From the NCBI RefSeq assembly GCF_015712065.1, contig NZ_JACFYZ010000002.1:620001-684000 (forward strand): a DNA stretch of 64,000 nucleotides, written 5' to 3'. The notes under the pieces are model-generated. The model did no database searches. It worked only from the letters and a program-made list of their open reading frames with translations, and had not been told where the DNA came from. Source of the DNA: Ectopseudomonas chengduensis (lineage in GTDB: Bacteria > Pseudomonadota > Gammaproteobacteria > Pseudomonadales > Pseudomonadaceae). Below are positions 54,039 through 63,976 of this stretch, piece by piece. Within the stretch, counting starts at the first letter, position 1. Each line of letters opens with the position of its first letter. The position numbers and the translations under genes were made by a program.

Positions 54039-57000
54039 ATGCAATGGATTTTCATGCTGGTCGGTTTGGTGCTCGGCGTGGGCGTCAGCGAATCGGTCAC
54101 GGGTGCGCTTCTTGGCGGTCTGATCGGCCTCAGCCTGGGCCAGGCGCTGCGTCTGCAAGGGCTGGAGACGCGTAATGCGCAACTGGCTGCGCAGCTCAAG
54201 GACTTCGCCGAGCGTTTCGAGCGCGGAACTCGTGCCATCCACGAGCGCCTGGTCAAGGTCGAGCAGGGCGAGCGAAGCGAACCTGAGCCGGTTCCCGCGT
54301 CTGCTGAACCTGTCGCCAGTTCCGCGCCCGACGCTGAGCCCGAGCCGGTCGTTGCTGAGGAGCCCGAGCTGGACTGGACACTTGATCCGCTGCCTGAAAT
54401 CGAAACATCGCAGCCTGTCGCAGAACCTGCGCCACTGGCTGCTCAGGTCGCTCACCAGCCGCAACCGGCAGCGCAGCAAAGCCCCTGGCGCGAGCAAGCG
54501 CCGCGAGAACCGAACCTGATCGAGCGCGGTATTGCTGCCGCCAAGGCCTGGCTGTTTGGCGGTAACACCGTGCTGCGGGTTGGCGTGGTGTTGCTGTTCC
54601 TCGGCCTGGCCTTCCTCCTGCGCTACGCCACCGAAGGCGTCGAGGTGCCGGTGGAATTGCGCTACATGGGCGTTGCGGCCAGTGCCCTGGCCTTGCTCGG
54701 CCTGGGCTGGTGGTTGCGCCGACGCAATCCCGGTTACGCCCTGGTGCTACAGGGCACCGGCATCGCCGTGCTGTACCTGACGGTGTTCGCCGCCATGCGC
54801 CTGCACCCCTTGCTCGATCCGGGCCTGGCCCTCGGCTTGCTGGTAGCAGTGACGCTGTTCTCAGCCATCCTCGCCGTGCAGCAGAACGCCCTGGGCCTGG
54901 CCGCTGCTGCAGCGCTCGGTGGTTTCGCCGCGCCCATTCTCACCTCCACCGGCAGTGGCAGTCATGTCGCGCTGTTCTCCTATTTTGCCCTGCTCAATGC
55001 CGGCATCTTCGCCATCGCCTGGTTCAAGGCCTGGCGCCTGCTCAACCTGATCGGCTTCGTCGGCACCTTCGGCATCGGTTTCGCCTGGGGGCTGCGCTCC
55101 TACACGCCGGAGCTGCTGGGCAGCACCCAGCCATTCCTGATCCTGTTCTTTTTGATGTACGTGGCCATCGGCCTGCTGTTCGCTCGCCGCACCCTGCGTG
55201 ACGCGGCGGATGCGCCCGAGGCGCGTGACGAGTTGCTGCGCTGGTCGCTACGGCGTGGCGACTATGTCGATGCCACCACATTGTTCGGCCCGCCGTTAAT
55301 CGGCTTCGGTCTGCAAGTCGCATTGGTTCGACATATCGAGTTCGCCGCAGCGTTCAGCGCCCTCGGCCTAGGTCTGTTCTATCTGCTGCTGGCGCGCGTA
55401 CTCAAGGCGCGTGCTGGCGAGCGGGCACTGCTACTGGTGGAAACCTGTCTGGCGCTCGGTGTGGTATTCGCCAGCTTGGCCATCCCCCTGGGTCTGGATG
55501 CGCGCTGGACAGCGGCGGCCTGGGCGGTGGAAGGCGCCGGTATCTACTGGCTCGGCCTGCGCCAGGGCCGGCCGCTGGCGCGTGCTTTCGCCCTGATTTT
55601 GCAGGTGGGTGCAGCGTTGGCGTTCATCAGTGGCCTGGAGCATGGCTATGGCAGCCTGCTTGACGGCTCGCCGCTGGGCGCGCTGATGCTCGGTGCGGCG
55701 TTGCTGTTCAGCTATTGGCAGCTACGCCAGGCGCCGCAGGCGGCCAACGCCTGGGAAAACCGCCTGCTGCCCTGGTTGGGGTTGGCCGGGCTGGCGTTTG
55801 TCTATCTGATCGCACCGCTGCTGTTCGAGGCGCCCGGCACCGCCATCGCCTGGGCGTTGGCAGGCCTTGCGACCTTGTTCGTCGGCCTGCGTATCGCTGC
55901 GCCGAGCTTCGTCTACAGCGCCTTTGCCGTGCAGTTGCTCGGTGGTCTGCTGTTCCTCGGGCAGATGGCGCTGGATTCGCTGTTCGGACGTGGCGGCTTC
56001 AGCGCCGGCTGGTTCGGCCTGCTGGCGGCGTCGATGGTGGGACTGGGGCTGATCGCCGGCATGCTACTGGCGGCGCGCGATCCGCAGATTCGCGAGAACC
56101 GCCGGCTGGTCGGTGCCTTGTCGATGGTGATGCTGGTAGGCCTGGTATTTATCAACCTGGCGGTGTTGTTCGTCCTGCCCTGGGTGGCGGCTGCCGCTGT
56201 GTGGGGCGGCACGGGCCTGCTGATTCTGTGGCTGGCGCTGTATCTGCAGCAGCGCGCGGCGTTCCTGTTCAGCTTGGCGCTGCAGGTCTTCGCTGGCCTG
56301 GCCTTCCTTGCTGCTGGGCCGTTGCTGCTGTCGGGTATCAGTGGCGAGGGCTTGTCGCCGCTGGCGCACACCGGCTTCTGGACCCCCGCTGTGCTCGGCC
56401 TGGCTGCGCAGATCGGCGCCTGGCGCCTGCAGGGGCTGGCGCGTAGCGGCCGTGATACGGGCATCGATGACGTCAGTCTGCAGCGCCTGGGCCAGCTGTT
56501 GCTGGCCTGGGGGGCGGCCTGGTGGGCACTGGCTTTGGCCAGTGAGGTGCTGCGCTTCGTGGCGCCGAATCTGCAAGCCAGTGCGTTGCTAGTGCTGGCG
56601 GCCTCGTCGGCGCTGCTCTGGATGCTGCTGGCATTACGCACCCGCTGGCGCGAGTTGGCGGTGCTATGCAGCCTGCTGGCACCGGTTGCGGGCTTGGTCC
56701 TGATCCATGCCTGGCATCCCTTTTACCATCCAGCCGCGAATTTCGGCTGGCTGGGCTGGGCTGCCGTGATCGCGGTGCATCTGCTTATCCTGCGGTCCCT
56801 GGGCGATCTGCTGCCGAGCAGGGCGGCCAGCGTCGCCCATGTGTTTGGGTGCTGGTTGCTACTCGGCGTGCTGGCGCTGGAGCTGCGCTATCTGCTGCTG
56901 AGCCTATCCGATCATTACAATGCCTGGCGCTGGCTGGGTTGGGCATTGCTGCCGACCGCTTTCCTTTGGGTAATGGCGCAGGCGCGCCGGCTCCCCTGGC

Positions 57001-57638
57001 CGGTGGCTGGTTTCGAGCGTGAATACAGGCTGTGGGCAGCGGCACCGTTGGCCGCGCTGATGCTCGCCTGGTTCTGGCTGGCCAATGCCAATAGCGCCGG
57101 TGATAGCGATCCGCTGCCTTATCTGCCGCTGTTCAATCCACTGGAGTTGGGTTTGCTGCTGTGTCTGGGCGCGCTGTTTGTCTGGGCACGTGATGCGCTG
57201 CCGCGCTTGGGCCTGCAACCTGCGCGTGCACAGCAAGTGGTGCAGGGCGTCGCAGGTGTTTCGCTGTTTGCCCTGCTGACGGTGATTGTGATGCGTACCG
57301 CGCACCACTGGGGCGGCGTGCCCTGGCAGACGTCAGCATTGTTCGACTCGATGCTGGTGCAGGCCGGGCTGTCCATCGTCTGGACCCTGATCGCCCTGGC
57401 GCTGATGCTCTTCGGGCATCTACGCGTACGCCGCGAGCTGTGGCTGGTAGGTGCTGCGCTGATCGCCCTGGTGGTAGCCAAGTTGTTCTTCGTCGAGCTG
57501 GGTAATCGTGGCGGCCTGGAGCGCATCGTCTCGTTCATCGGCGTCGGGGTGCTGTTGCTGGTGGTCGGCTATTTCGCCCCGCTACCGCCGCGCAAGGCCG
57601 AAAAGTCGGCTGCTGAGGAACAGGAGTCTGCCGTATGA
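54039..57638 (+). CDS. DUF2339 giant membrane protein
   Basis: 1199 residues. Residues 1-22 hydrophobic, then a coiled coil (about 28-75; RNAQLAAQLKDFAERFERGT), an acidic Pro/Glu/Ala-rich spacer (about 78-150), and from about 180 to the end some 30 or more membrane helices, as in DUF2339 proteins. The last 15 residues are charged (RKAEKSAAEEQESAV). Family function unknown. Its stop overlaps the DUF3999 start by 4 nt (ATGA), so the two are co-translated and probably form a complex. Confidence 0.92.
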   Translation: MQWIFMLVGLVLGVGVSESVTGALLGGLIGLSLGQALRLQGLETRNAQLAAQLKDFAERFERGTRAIHERLVKVEQGERSEPEPVPASAEPVASSAPDAEPEPVVAEEPELDWTLDPLPEIETSQPVAEPAPLAAQVAHQPQPAAQQSPWREQAPREPNLIERGIAAAKAWLFGGNTVLRVGVVLLFLGLAFLLRYATEGVEVPVELRYMGVAASALALLGLGWWLRRRNPGYALVLQGTGIAVLYLTVFAAMRLHPLLDPGLALGLLVAVTLFSAILAVQQNALGLAAAAALGGFAAPILTSTGSGSHVALFSYFALLNAGIFAIAWFKAWRLLNLIGFVGTFGIGFAWGLRSYTPELLGSTQPFLILFFLMYVAIGLLFARRTLRDAADAPEARDELLRWSLRRGDYVDATTLFGPPLIGFGLQVALVRHIEFAAAFSALGLGLFYLLLARVLKARAGERALLLVETCLALGVVFASLAIPLGLDARWTAAAWAVEGAGIYWLGLRQGRPLARAFALILQVGAALAFISGLEHGYGSLLDGSPLGALMLGAALLFSYWQLRQAPQAANAWENRLLPWLGLAGLAFVYLIAPLLFEAPGTAIAWALAGLATLFVGLRIAAPSFVYSAFAVQLLGGLLFLGQMALDSLFGRGGFSAGWFGLLAASMVGLGLIAGMLLAARDPQIRENRRLVGALSMVMLVGLVFINLAVLFVLPWVAAAAVWGGTGLLILWLALYLQQRAAFLFSLALQVFAGLAFLAAGPLLLSGISGEGLSPLAHTGFWTPAVLGLAAQIGAWRLQGLARSGRDTGIDDVSLQRLGQLLLAWGAAWWALALASEVLRFVAPNLQASALLVLAASSALLWMLLALRTRWRELAVLCSLLAPVAGLVLIHAWHPFYHPAANFGWLGWAAVIAVHLLILRSLGDLLPSRAASVAHVFGCWLLLGVLALELRYLLLSLSDHYNAWRWLGWALLPTAFLWVMAQARRLPWPVAGFEREYRLWAAAPLAALMLAWFWLANANSAGDSDPLPYLPLFNPLELGLLLCLGALFVWARDALPRLGLQPARAQQVVQGVAGVSLFALLTVIVMRTAHHWGGVPWQTSALFDSMLVQAGLSIVWTLIALALMLFGHLRVRRELWLVGAALIALVVAKLFFVELGNRGGLERIVSFIGVGVLLLVVGYFAPLPPRKAEKSAAEEQESAV

Positions 57639-58978
57639 AACTCATCCGTTGGGGTCTGCTCCTGGGGTTGTCGCTGAGTGCACTTAGTCAGGCCAGTGAG
57701 ACACCTCAGGACTATCGGCACAGCGCTGCCCTGCAACTTGCTGGTGAGGGCCCCTGGTATCGCCTTGAGCTGCCCTTCGCTGCTCACCTCGCCGCCGGAC
57801 ATGGTGATTTGCGCGATCTGCGCGTATTCGACAGCAATGATCAGATGCAGGCCTACGCGTTGATTCCGGGGCGTAGCGAGACCGTGCAGCAGGAACAGGA
57901 GCATGGTGTGCGCTGGTTTCCGTTGCGGGGCCGCGCCGATGCCCAGGAAATGCCTGCGCTGCGCGTCGAGCGCAGCACCACTGGCACGCTGATCGAACTG
58001 CGCGGCGATGCACCGACCGAAAGCGAGCAGCAACTGCGCGGCTGGTTGCTCGATGCCAGCGCCATCGATGCGTCGCTGGTGCGTCTGAATCTGGACTGGA
58101 GTGGGGCAGAGGAAGGATTTCAGCGCTTCAGCATCGAGGCCAGTGACGACCTGCAGCACTGGCGTAGTTGGGGAGACGGGCAGGTGGCGCGTCTGAGCTT
58201 CGCCGATGAGCGTATCGATCAGCGCCAGGTCGAGCTGCCAGGGCAGCGTGCCCGTTATCTGCGTCTGCTGTGGAGCAACCCAGCCCGGGCCCCGCAACTG
58301 CAGGCCGTTACCTTGCGCAGTCAGCGGCAGGCTCATCAGGCTGCGCCGCTGGTGTGGTCCGAGCCCATGCCGGCGCAGAGCAACGCTGAGGGGCAGTACC
58401 AGTGGCAGTTGCCCTTGTCATTGCCTCTGGAGCGACTGCGGGTCGAACTGGAACAGAGCAACACGCTGGCGCCACTGCGCTTCGAGGCGCGCAGCAGCGA
58501 CCAGGGTGCCTGGCGCCAGCTGACAAGCGGGGTGCTTTATCGTCTGCCTGAGGCTGGGCGTGAAGTGGTGAACGATGAGTTGGCCTTGCCTGGTTGGCCG
58601 GTGCGCCAGCTGCGCGTGCAGGTGGATGCGCGAGGGGGCGGCTTGGGCGCGGATACGCCTCGCATGCAGGTAGCGCTACGCACCACGCAACTGGTGTTTC
58701 TCGCCCGTGGCGAGCCGCCCTATCGGCTGGTGCTGGGTAGCCCGAGTGCGCAGTCGGCAGCATTGCCGCTGCACACCCTGATCCCCGGTTATCAGCCTGA
58801 ACGACTTGTCAGCCTTGGTCGTGCCGAGTTGGTCGAGCGGCTTGCCGCTGCGGTCGAATCGCAAGCTGGCGCCGGTCAGGACTGGCAGCGTTGGGGACTC
58901 TGGGCTGTACTGCTGGTGGGAATTGGGTTGCTGGCGGCGATGGCCGCCAGTGTGCTGCGTAGCCCACCAGACGCCTGA
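57635..58978 (+). CDS. DUF3999 membrane-anchored periplasmic protein
   Basis: 447 residues: signal peptide (about 1-23), a long beta-rich periplasmic region (LPFAAHLAAGHGDLRDLRVF; FQRFSIEASDDLQHWRSWGD; QLRVQVDARGGGLG), and one C-terminal membrane helix (about 421-441, WGLWAVLLVGIGLLAAMAAS). Matches DUF3999 in order and length. The repeated lectin-like jelly-roll features hint at glycan binding but this is inference. Coupled to the DUF2339 gene. Confidence 0.9.
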   Translation: MKLIRWGLLLGLSLSALSQASETPQDYRHSAALQLAGEGPWYRLELPFAAHLAAGHGDLRDLRVFDSNDQMQAYALIPGRSETVQQEQEHGVRWFPLRGRADAQEMPALRVERSTTGTLIELRGDAPTESEQQLRGWLLDASAIDASLVRLNLDWSGAEEGFQRFSIEASDDLQHWRSWGDGQVARLSFADERIDQRQVELPGQRARYLRLLWSNPARAPQLQAVTLRSQRQAHQAAPLVWSEPMPAQSNAEGQYQWQLPLSLPLERLRVELEQSNTLAPLRFEARSSDQGAWRQLTSGVLYRLPEAGREVVNDELALPGWPVRQLRVQVDARGGGLGADTPRMQVALRTTQLVFLARGEPPYRLVLGSPSAQSAALPLHTLIPGYQPERLVSLGRAELVERLAAAVESQAGAGQDWQRWGLWAVLLVGIGLLAAMAASVLRSPPDA

Positions 58979-59165
58979 GAGGCATGGGCCAATAAAGCCC
59001 AGATGCGGCAGGGCTTTTGCAGTATCTTAGGCACCCCGCGCCAATCCAGCATTGAAGGTCAGGAAGGCCCTTGCGTATTTCGATTCGCGTCATCGCCCAG
59101 TCACCTCGTGTCGCTTGCGTATGCGACTCACGCACTGCTTCGCCGGGAATGCGGAGGAGTCGCTG

Positions 59166-60866
59166 ATGCAGGCCTGCATGGCTTCCGGCTGGAGTTTATC
59201 GGCGCCTGTGCTGGTGACGCTGCTGGTGTGCCTCGGCGTGATCCTACTGGCGCATTGGGTGACCCGGCAGCGCGACTTCCCGGGGCGTGACAGCTTTATC
59301 CTTCTGCACTTGGCCAGCTTGTGGTGGATGGGCGCCGCGGCTCTTGAGATGAGCTTCTTCGCCGCCGACTGCAAGATGTTCTGGGCCAGCATGGCCTGGC
59401 CCGGCATCGTTGCCACGCCGACGTTCTGGGCCGTCTTCCTCTGGCAATACGTCAACAGCATGCGTGCGCCTCTGGCACGCAGCAGCATCCTCGGGCTGAG
59501 CCTGGTGCCGCTGCTGGTCTGGGGGCTGGCGCTGAGCAACCCCTGGCATGGTCTGTTCTACGGGGCTGGCAGTGCGCCGGTCGACGCCAGCCTGGGTGCG
59601 CCGGTGCGCTACGAGCATGGCCCGCTGTTCTACGCCACCGCCGTCTATGTCTACCTGTTCATGGCCTTCTGCATGGGCGTGGTGACGCGTGCCGCGGCGC
59701 TGAGTCAGGGGCTGCATCGCCGCCATTATCTGGCCTTCGTGCTGGTCACCGCGGTGCCCTGGGTGGCCAATATCGGTTATGTGGGGTTCGGCTGGACGCT
59801 GTTCGGCTTCGACCCGACGCCTTTCAGTTTCGCGTTCACCCTGATTGCTTTTTCCTGGTTGATCGTCGGGGTGCGCCTGTTCGATCTGTTGCCGGTAGCC
59901 CGTCATCTGCTGCTCGAAGCCTTGCTCGATCCGGTGCTGGTGATCGACCCGCGTGGGCGCGTGATCGAGGCCAACCCGGCGGCGCTGAAACTGGCAGGCC
60001 TGCAATCGGGATGGCAAGGCACCGAGTTGGGGCGGTGGCCGGTTTTCGGTGCCGATCTGCAGCAGTTGCTGCAAGAGCACAACGGCCCCGAGCAGGACCT
60101 GCCGCTGACGCTGACCAGCGCCGCGCGCTACTACGAGGTGCGTGTGCGCGCCATCCAGCGCGCCACCCGCCATGGCCCGACCCTGCTCGGCCATATGCTC
60201 TATATCCGTGACGTGACCCAGCGTCACCTCAGTGAACTCAAGCTGGCCGAGGCGCTGGCGCTGAGTGAGGAGCGTCTGCGCACCATCTCCAGCCTGCACG
60301 AGCAACTGCGCGAGCAGGCCCTGTGCGATCCGCTGACCGGGCTGTACAACCGTCGTTATCTGGATGAGTTCTTCGAGCGCGAGCTGGCCAGGGCACAGCG
60401 CGAGAACCTGCCACTGGCGCTGGCCCTGATCGATCTTGATCACTTCAAACGCCTCAACGACGAATGCGGCCACCTGGTCGGCGACGACGTGCTCAAGGCC
60501 GTCGCCCAGCACCTGCTGGACAACCTGCGCAGCACCGATGCGGTGTTTCGTATCGGCGGCGAAGAGTTTCTGCTGATATTGCCGGGCGCCGATCCGCGCG
60601 AGGCCAGCGAGCGCCTGCAGAGCATCTGCGCGCAACTGGCGACTCGCGATGTCGCCACCCGTGGCGGCGACCAGCGTGTGACCCTGTCTGCCGGCCTGGC
60701 CCATTGGCCTGAGCAGGGGCAGGCACTCGACGAGCTGCTGCAGGCTGCCGACGCTGCGCTGTACCAGGCCAAACGCGACGGGCGCAATCGTGTTTGCGGG
60801 CTGCTGGCAGGCGCCGATCTCAGCCATCCATCCCGGCAGGCAGCATTGCGCGGCGACTCGGGTTAA
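59166..60866 (+). CDS. 7TM-PAS-GGDEF diguanylate cyclase
   Basis: 566 residues. Seven membrane helices (about 13-225, like the N-terminal 7TM sensor of some histidine kinases), PAS domain (about 240-350; [20 protein letters not shown]), coiled coil, then GGDEF (about 395-555; [26 protein letters not shown]). The active site is GGEEF, intact; RSTD seven residues before the FRIGG Arg is a normal I-site. ATG at 59166 is preferred because GGAGGAG precedes it by 7 nt; the frame is open to 59052. Confidence 0.9.
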   Translation: MQACMASGWSLSAPVLVTLLVCLGVILLAHWVTRQRDFPGRDSFILLHLASLWWMGAAALEMSFFAADCKMFWASMAWPGIVATPTFWAVFLWQYVNSMRAPLARSSILGLSLVPLLVWGLALSNPWHGLFYGAGSAPVDASLGAPVRYEHGPLFYATAVYVYLFMAFCMGVVTRAAALSQGLHRRHYLAFVLVTAVPWVANIGYVGFGWTLFGFDPTPFSFAFTLIAFSWLIVGVRLFDLLPVARHLLLEALLDPVLVIDPRGRVIEANPAALKLAGLQSGWQGTELGRWPVFGADLQQLLQEHNGPEQDLPLTLTSAARYYEVRVRAIQRATRHGPTLLGHMLYIRDVTQRHLSELKLAEALALSEERLRTISSLHEQLREQALCDPLTGLYNRRYLDEFFERELARAQRENLPLALALIDLDHFKRLNDECGHLVGDDVLKAVAQHLLDNLRSTDAVFRIGGEEFLLILPGADPREASERLQSICAQLATRDVATRGGDQRVTLSAGLAHWPEQGQALDELLQAADAALYQAKRDGRNRVCGLLAGADLSHPSRQAALRGDSG

Positions 60867-60901
60867 ACTGCGCGCGATTTTTCCCCTTTCCGGAGCCGTC
60901 C

Positions 60902-61909
60902 ATGTCCCGCGTCACCCTGAGCCGCTACCTGATCGAGCAGACTCGCAGCCACAACACCCCGGCCGACCTGCGTTTCCTTATCGAAGTCGTGGCACGGGCC
61001 TGCAAGGCGATCAGCCATCAGGTGTCCAAGGGCGCCCTCGGCGGCGTGCTGGGCAGCCTGGACAGCGAAAACGTGCAGGGCGAAGTGCAGAAGAAGCTCG
61101 ACGTAATCTCCAACGAAATCCTCCTCGAAGCCAACGAGTGGGGCGGCCACCTGGCCGGCATGGCCTCCGAGGAAATGGACAACGCCTACCAGATCCCTGG
61201 CAAGTACCCCAAAGGTGCCTACCTGCTGGTATTCGACCCGCTGGACGGCTCCAGCAATATCGACGTCAACGTCTCGGTAGGCACCATCTTCTCAGTGCTG
61301 CGCAGCCCCGAGCGCAACGGTGAAACCGGCGACCTGGGCGAGGAAGCCTTCCTCCAGCCGGGCACCCAACAAGTTGCCGCCGGCTACGCCATCTACGGCC
61401 CGCAGACCATGCTGATGCTGACCCTGGGCGATGGCGTAAAAGGCTTCACCCTGGATCGTGAACTCGGCAGCTTCGTGCTCACCCACGACAACATCAAGGT
61501 GCCGGAGTCGACCAAGGAATTCGCCATCAACATGTCCAACCAGCGCCACTGGGAAGCCCCGGTGCAGCGTTACGTCTCCGAGCTGCTGGCCGGTGAAACC
61601 GGGCCGCTGGGGCGTAACTACAACATGCGCTGGATCGCCTCGATGGTGGCTGACGTGCACCGTATCCTCACCCGCGGTGGTGTGTTCATGTACCCGCGTG
61701 ATGCCCGCGAGCCGGACAAGCCGGGCAAGCTGCGCCTGATGTACGAGGCCAACCCGATGTCGATGATCATCGAACAGGCCGGCGGCGCCGCGACCGACGG
61801 TAACCAGCGCATTCTCGATATCCAGCCCACTTCCCTGCACCAGCGCGTGCCGGTATTCCTCGGCTCCAAGGAAGAAGTGCTGCGTATCACCGCGTACCAT
61901 CGCAGCTGA
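60902..61909 (+). CDS. fbp: Fructose-1,6-bisphosphatase class I
   Basis: 335 residues. Gluconeogenic phosphatase. Motifs: [20 protein letters not shown], metal-binding [20 protein letters not shown] (about 118-137), [14 protein letters not shown], and [19 protein letters not shown] near the C-terminus. ATG at 60902 is used; the frame extends upstream into the cyclase gene. Followed by the DUF924 gene with 1-nt overlap. Confidence 0.97.
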   Translation: MSRVTLSRYLIEQTRSHNTPADLRFLIEVVARACKAISHQVSKGALGGVLGSLDSENVQGEVQKKLDVISNEILLEANEWGGHLAGMASEEMDNAYQIPGKYPKGAYLLVFDPLDGSSNIDVNVSVGTIFSVLRSPERNGETGDLGEEAFLQPGTQQVAAGYAIYGPQTMLMLTLGDGVKGFTLDRELGSFVLTHDNIKVPESTKEFAINMSNQRHWEAPVQRYVSELLAGETGPLGRNYNMRWIASMVADVHRILTRGGVFMYPRDAREPDKPGKLRLMYEANPMSMIIEQAGGAATDGNQRILDIQPTSLHQRVPVFLGSKEEVLRITAYHRS

Positions 61910-62508
61910 TGCAGGCCTGGCAGCCGCTGCTCGACTGGTGGTTCGGTGCCGAAGGCAGCGCTACCGAAGTCGCCGCAGCGCGCCAGGGTCTATGGTTCGG
62001 CAAGCGCGACAGCCAGGATCGTGAGGCAGAGGCGCGCTTCGGCGCCCTGGTCGAGCGGGCGCTGGCTGGCGATCTCAAGGATTGGCTGGATGACCCGCAG
62101 GGTTGGCTGGCACAGCTGATCCTGCTCGATCAACTGCCGCGCATGATCTTTCGCGATACGCTGCGGGCCTTTGCCGGCGACAGCGGGGCTCGCCCATTGC
62201 TGCAGGAGGGCCTTGAGCGTGGCTGGGACCTTAGGCTGACGCCGATCCAGCGGGTGTTCGCCTATCTGGTCTTCGAGCACGCCGAAGATCTGCCCTTGCA
62301 GGACCGCGCGGTCGAGCTGTTTGCTGATCTGCTGAGCGAAGCCGCTGTCGATGAGCGGCCATTGTTCGCCAATTTCCTCGATTTCGCCGAGCGCCATCAG
62401 CGGGTGATTGCCCGTTTCGGTCGCTTCCCTCATCGCAATGCGATTCTCGGTCGCGCCTCCACTGACGAAGAGCAGGCTTTCCTGCGGGAACCCGGCTCGC
62501 GTTTCTGA
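61909..62508 (+). CDS. DUF924 family protein
   Basis: 199 residues, all-helical TPR-like family. Conserved blocks LDWWFG, LWFGKRDSQD, LILLDQLPRMIFRDT and GRFPHRNAILGRASTDEE. The start ATG overlaps the fbp stop (TGATG), so it is co-translated with fbp. Function unknown; the family is common in proteobacteria and eukaryotes. Confidence 0.93.
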   Translation: MQAWQPLLDWWFGAEGSATEVAAARQGLWFGKRDSQDREAEARFGALVERALAGDLKDWLDDPQGWLAQLILLDQLPRMIFRDTLRAFAGDSGARPLLQEGLERGWDLRLTPIQRVFAYLVFEHAEDLPLQDRAVELFADLLSEAAVDERPLFANFLDFAERHQRVIARFGRFPHRNAILGRASTDEEQAFLREPGSRF

Positions 62509-62577
62509 ACTCCAACCGGGCAAGTCGTCGCCGGCTATGCCAAGCTTGCTGGCACCTTCCCATCAGGAGCTTCATCC

Positions 62578-62829
62578 ATGTCGATGCGTATCGTCGCGTT
62601 GCTCGCCTGCTGCCTGCTTGCCGCCTGCAGCAAGGTCAATCAGGAAAACTACTCCAAGCTCAAGGCCGGTATGAGCAAGCAGGAAGTGGAAAGCCTGCTC
62701 GGCGCGCCCGGTGAGTGTGCCGGCGCACTGGGGATGACCAGTTGCACCTGGGGCGACGACAAGGCCTATATCAGTGTCCAGTACGCCGGGGACAAGGTCA
62801 TGCTGTTCTCCGGCAAGGGACTCAAGTAA
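62578..62829 (+). CDS. Small SmpA/OmlA-like lipoprotein (DUF3862 type)
   Basis: 83 residues. Signal peptide with lipobox LLAACS, lipidated Cys at about 17. The mature part KLKAGMSKQEVESLLGAP, then TSCTWGDDKAYISVQYAGDK is the BamE/SmpA-like DUF3862 pattern. Two Cys (GECAG, SCTWG) may form a disulfide. Unknown function; 12 nt upstream of the lipocalin gene. Start after AGGAG. Confidence 0.8.
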   Translation: MSMRIVALLACCLLAACSKVNQENYSKLKAGMSKQEVESLLGAPGECAGALGMTSCTWGDDKAYISVQYAGDKVMLFSGKGLK

Positions 62830-62841
62830 ACAGGAGCTTCC

Positions 62842-63384
62842 ATGCGTTCGATCCTAATCGCCAGCGCCATTCTCGCCCTGGCCGGCTGCGCCAATTCCGG
62901 TACCGGCAGCATCCCCAAACCGCCACCGCAGACCATGCAGGTCGACCTGCAGCGCTACCAGGGCACCTGGTACGAGCTGGCGCGCCTGCCGATGTTCTTC
63001 CAGCGCAACTGCGTGCAGTCCGAAGCGCATTACGGTCTGCGTGACGATGGCCGCATCGACGTGACCAACCGCTGCCGCGACAAGGACGGTGAGTGGATCG
63101 AGGCCAAGGGCGTCGCCGAGCCTCAGGTCGAAGGGCAAACCGACAAGCTGTGGGTGCGCTTCGACAACTGGGCCAGCAAGCTGCTGCCGATCAAGGGCGA
63201 CTACTGGGTGATCTACCACGACGAGGACTATCGCGTGGCACTGGTCGGTCACCCGGAGCACAAGTACCTCTGGCTGCTCTCGCGCACCCCTGAAGTGGAT
63301 CAGGAAACCCGCGACAAGCTGCTCAGCGTCGCGCGCGAGCAGGGCTACGTTACCTCGGACCTGATCTGGCGTCAGGCCGATTGA
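62842..63384 (+). CDS. Outer-membrane lipocalin (Blc-like)
   Basis: 180 residues; lipobox LALAGC with lipidated Cys near 16. Lipocalin fold with VDLQRYQGTWYELARLPMFF (GxW motif), YGLRDDGRIDVTNRCRDKDG and YRVALVGHPEHKYLWLLSRT (TDY-equivalent). Bacterial Blc binds fatty acids or lysophospholipids at the outer membrane and is often stress-induced. Preceded closely by the small lipoprotein gene. Confidence 0.93.
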   Translation: MRSILIASAILALAGCANSGTGSIPKPPPQTMQVDLQRYQGTWYELARLPMFFQRNCVQSEAHYGLRDDGRIDVTNRCRDKDGEWIEAKGVAEPQVEGQTDKLWVRFDNWASKLLPIKGDYWVIYHDEDYRVALVGHPEHKYLWLLSRTPEVDQETRDKLLSVAREQGYVTSDLIWRQAD

Positions 63385-63398
63385 TCCAGCGCTCGCCC

Positions 63399-63456
63399 GT
63401 AGCCCGGATGCAATCCGGGGATGTCTACCGGGATTTCCCGGATTGATCCGGGCTAC
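63399..63456. repeat. GTAGCCCGG-type inverted repeat
   Basis: GTAGCCCGGATGCAATCCGG and CCCGGATTGATCCGGGCTAC; the right arm lacks two bases relative to other copies. Lies between the convergent lipocalin and lipoprotein genes. Confidence 0.8.
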
Positions 63457-63460
63457 GATT

Positions 63461-63898
63461 TCACTCCCAATCCAGGCGCGCCAGCTTCCATTCGCTGCCG
63501 TCGAGCCACCATTCCAGCTTCACTGAATAGTGCCGTGCGCTGTCAGGGATCAACCCCTCGGCGCCACTCAGGCCTACCTGAGCTTCGGTATAGCCCTTGC
63601 TGCTGATCGCAGTGTCGATCCAGCTGTTCTTGCCCAGTGCGATGACCTTGATGTTCTTGTGGCGCAGGAACAGCAGGGTCATGGTGCGCTTGGCCCATTC
63701 ACGGTCCAGCTCCTGGCGGGCGAGGAAGTCGCCATGCAACTGCTCCAGCACTGCACCGGTGCTCTTGGCCTCGATGTTGTCCTGCAACTGCTGAACGGCC
63801 GCCTCCAGAGCGGCCTGTGGGTCGTCACGGCCGCCGCAGCCGGCGAGCAGGAGGGTGAAGGACATAAACAGCGACCAAGACAGATGACGCATCGACAT
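63461..63898 (-). CDS. Lipoprotein with NTF2-like domain
   Basis: 145 residues from ATG 63898 (AAGGAAG 6 nt upstream). Signal peptide ends with lipobox LLLAGC (Cys near 20). Mature part: helical ALEAAVQQLQDNIEAKSTGA, HGDFLARQELDREWAKRTM, then beta strands ending HYSVKLEWWLDGSEWKLARL, an NTF2/SnoaL-like pattern. Unknown function. An ATG at 63916 is also in frame. Confidence 0.75.
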   Translation of the reverse strand: MSMRHLSWSLFMSFTLLLAGCGGRDDPQAALEAAVQQLQDNIEAKSTGAVLEQLHGDFLARQELDREWAKRTMTLLFLRHKNIKVIALGKNSWIDTAISSKGYTEAQVGLSGAEGLIPDSARHYSVKLEWWLDGSEWKLARLDWE

Positions 63899-63976
63899 GC
63901 TGAACTTCCTTTTCATGGTTATGATGCCGGGCAGAGTGGAACACGGCAGTTGTAGCCCAGCCAACAGGAGCCAACC

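Noticed and set aside
53778..54497. Long N-terminal extension of the YkgJ protein
   Set aside because: Runs through a promoter region and opposite the DUF2339 start; the Cys-cluster family begins at about 53777.
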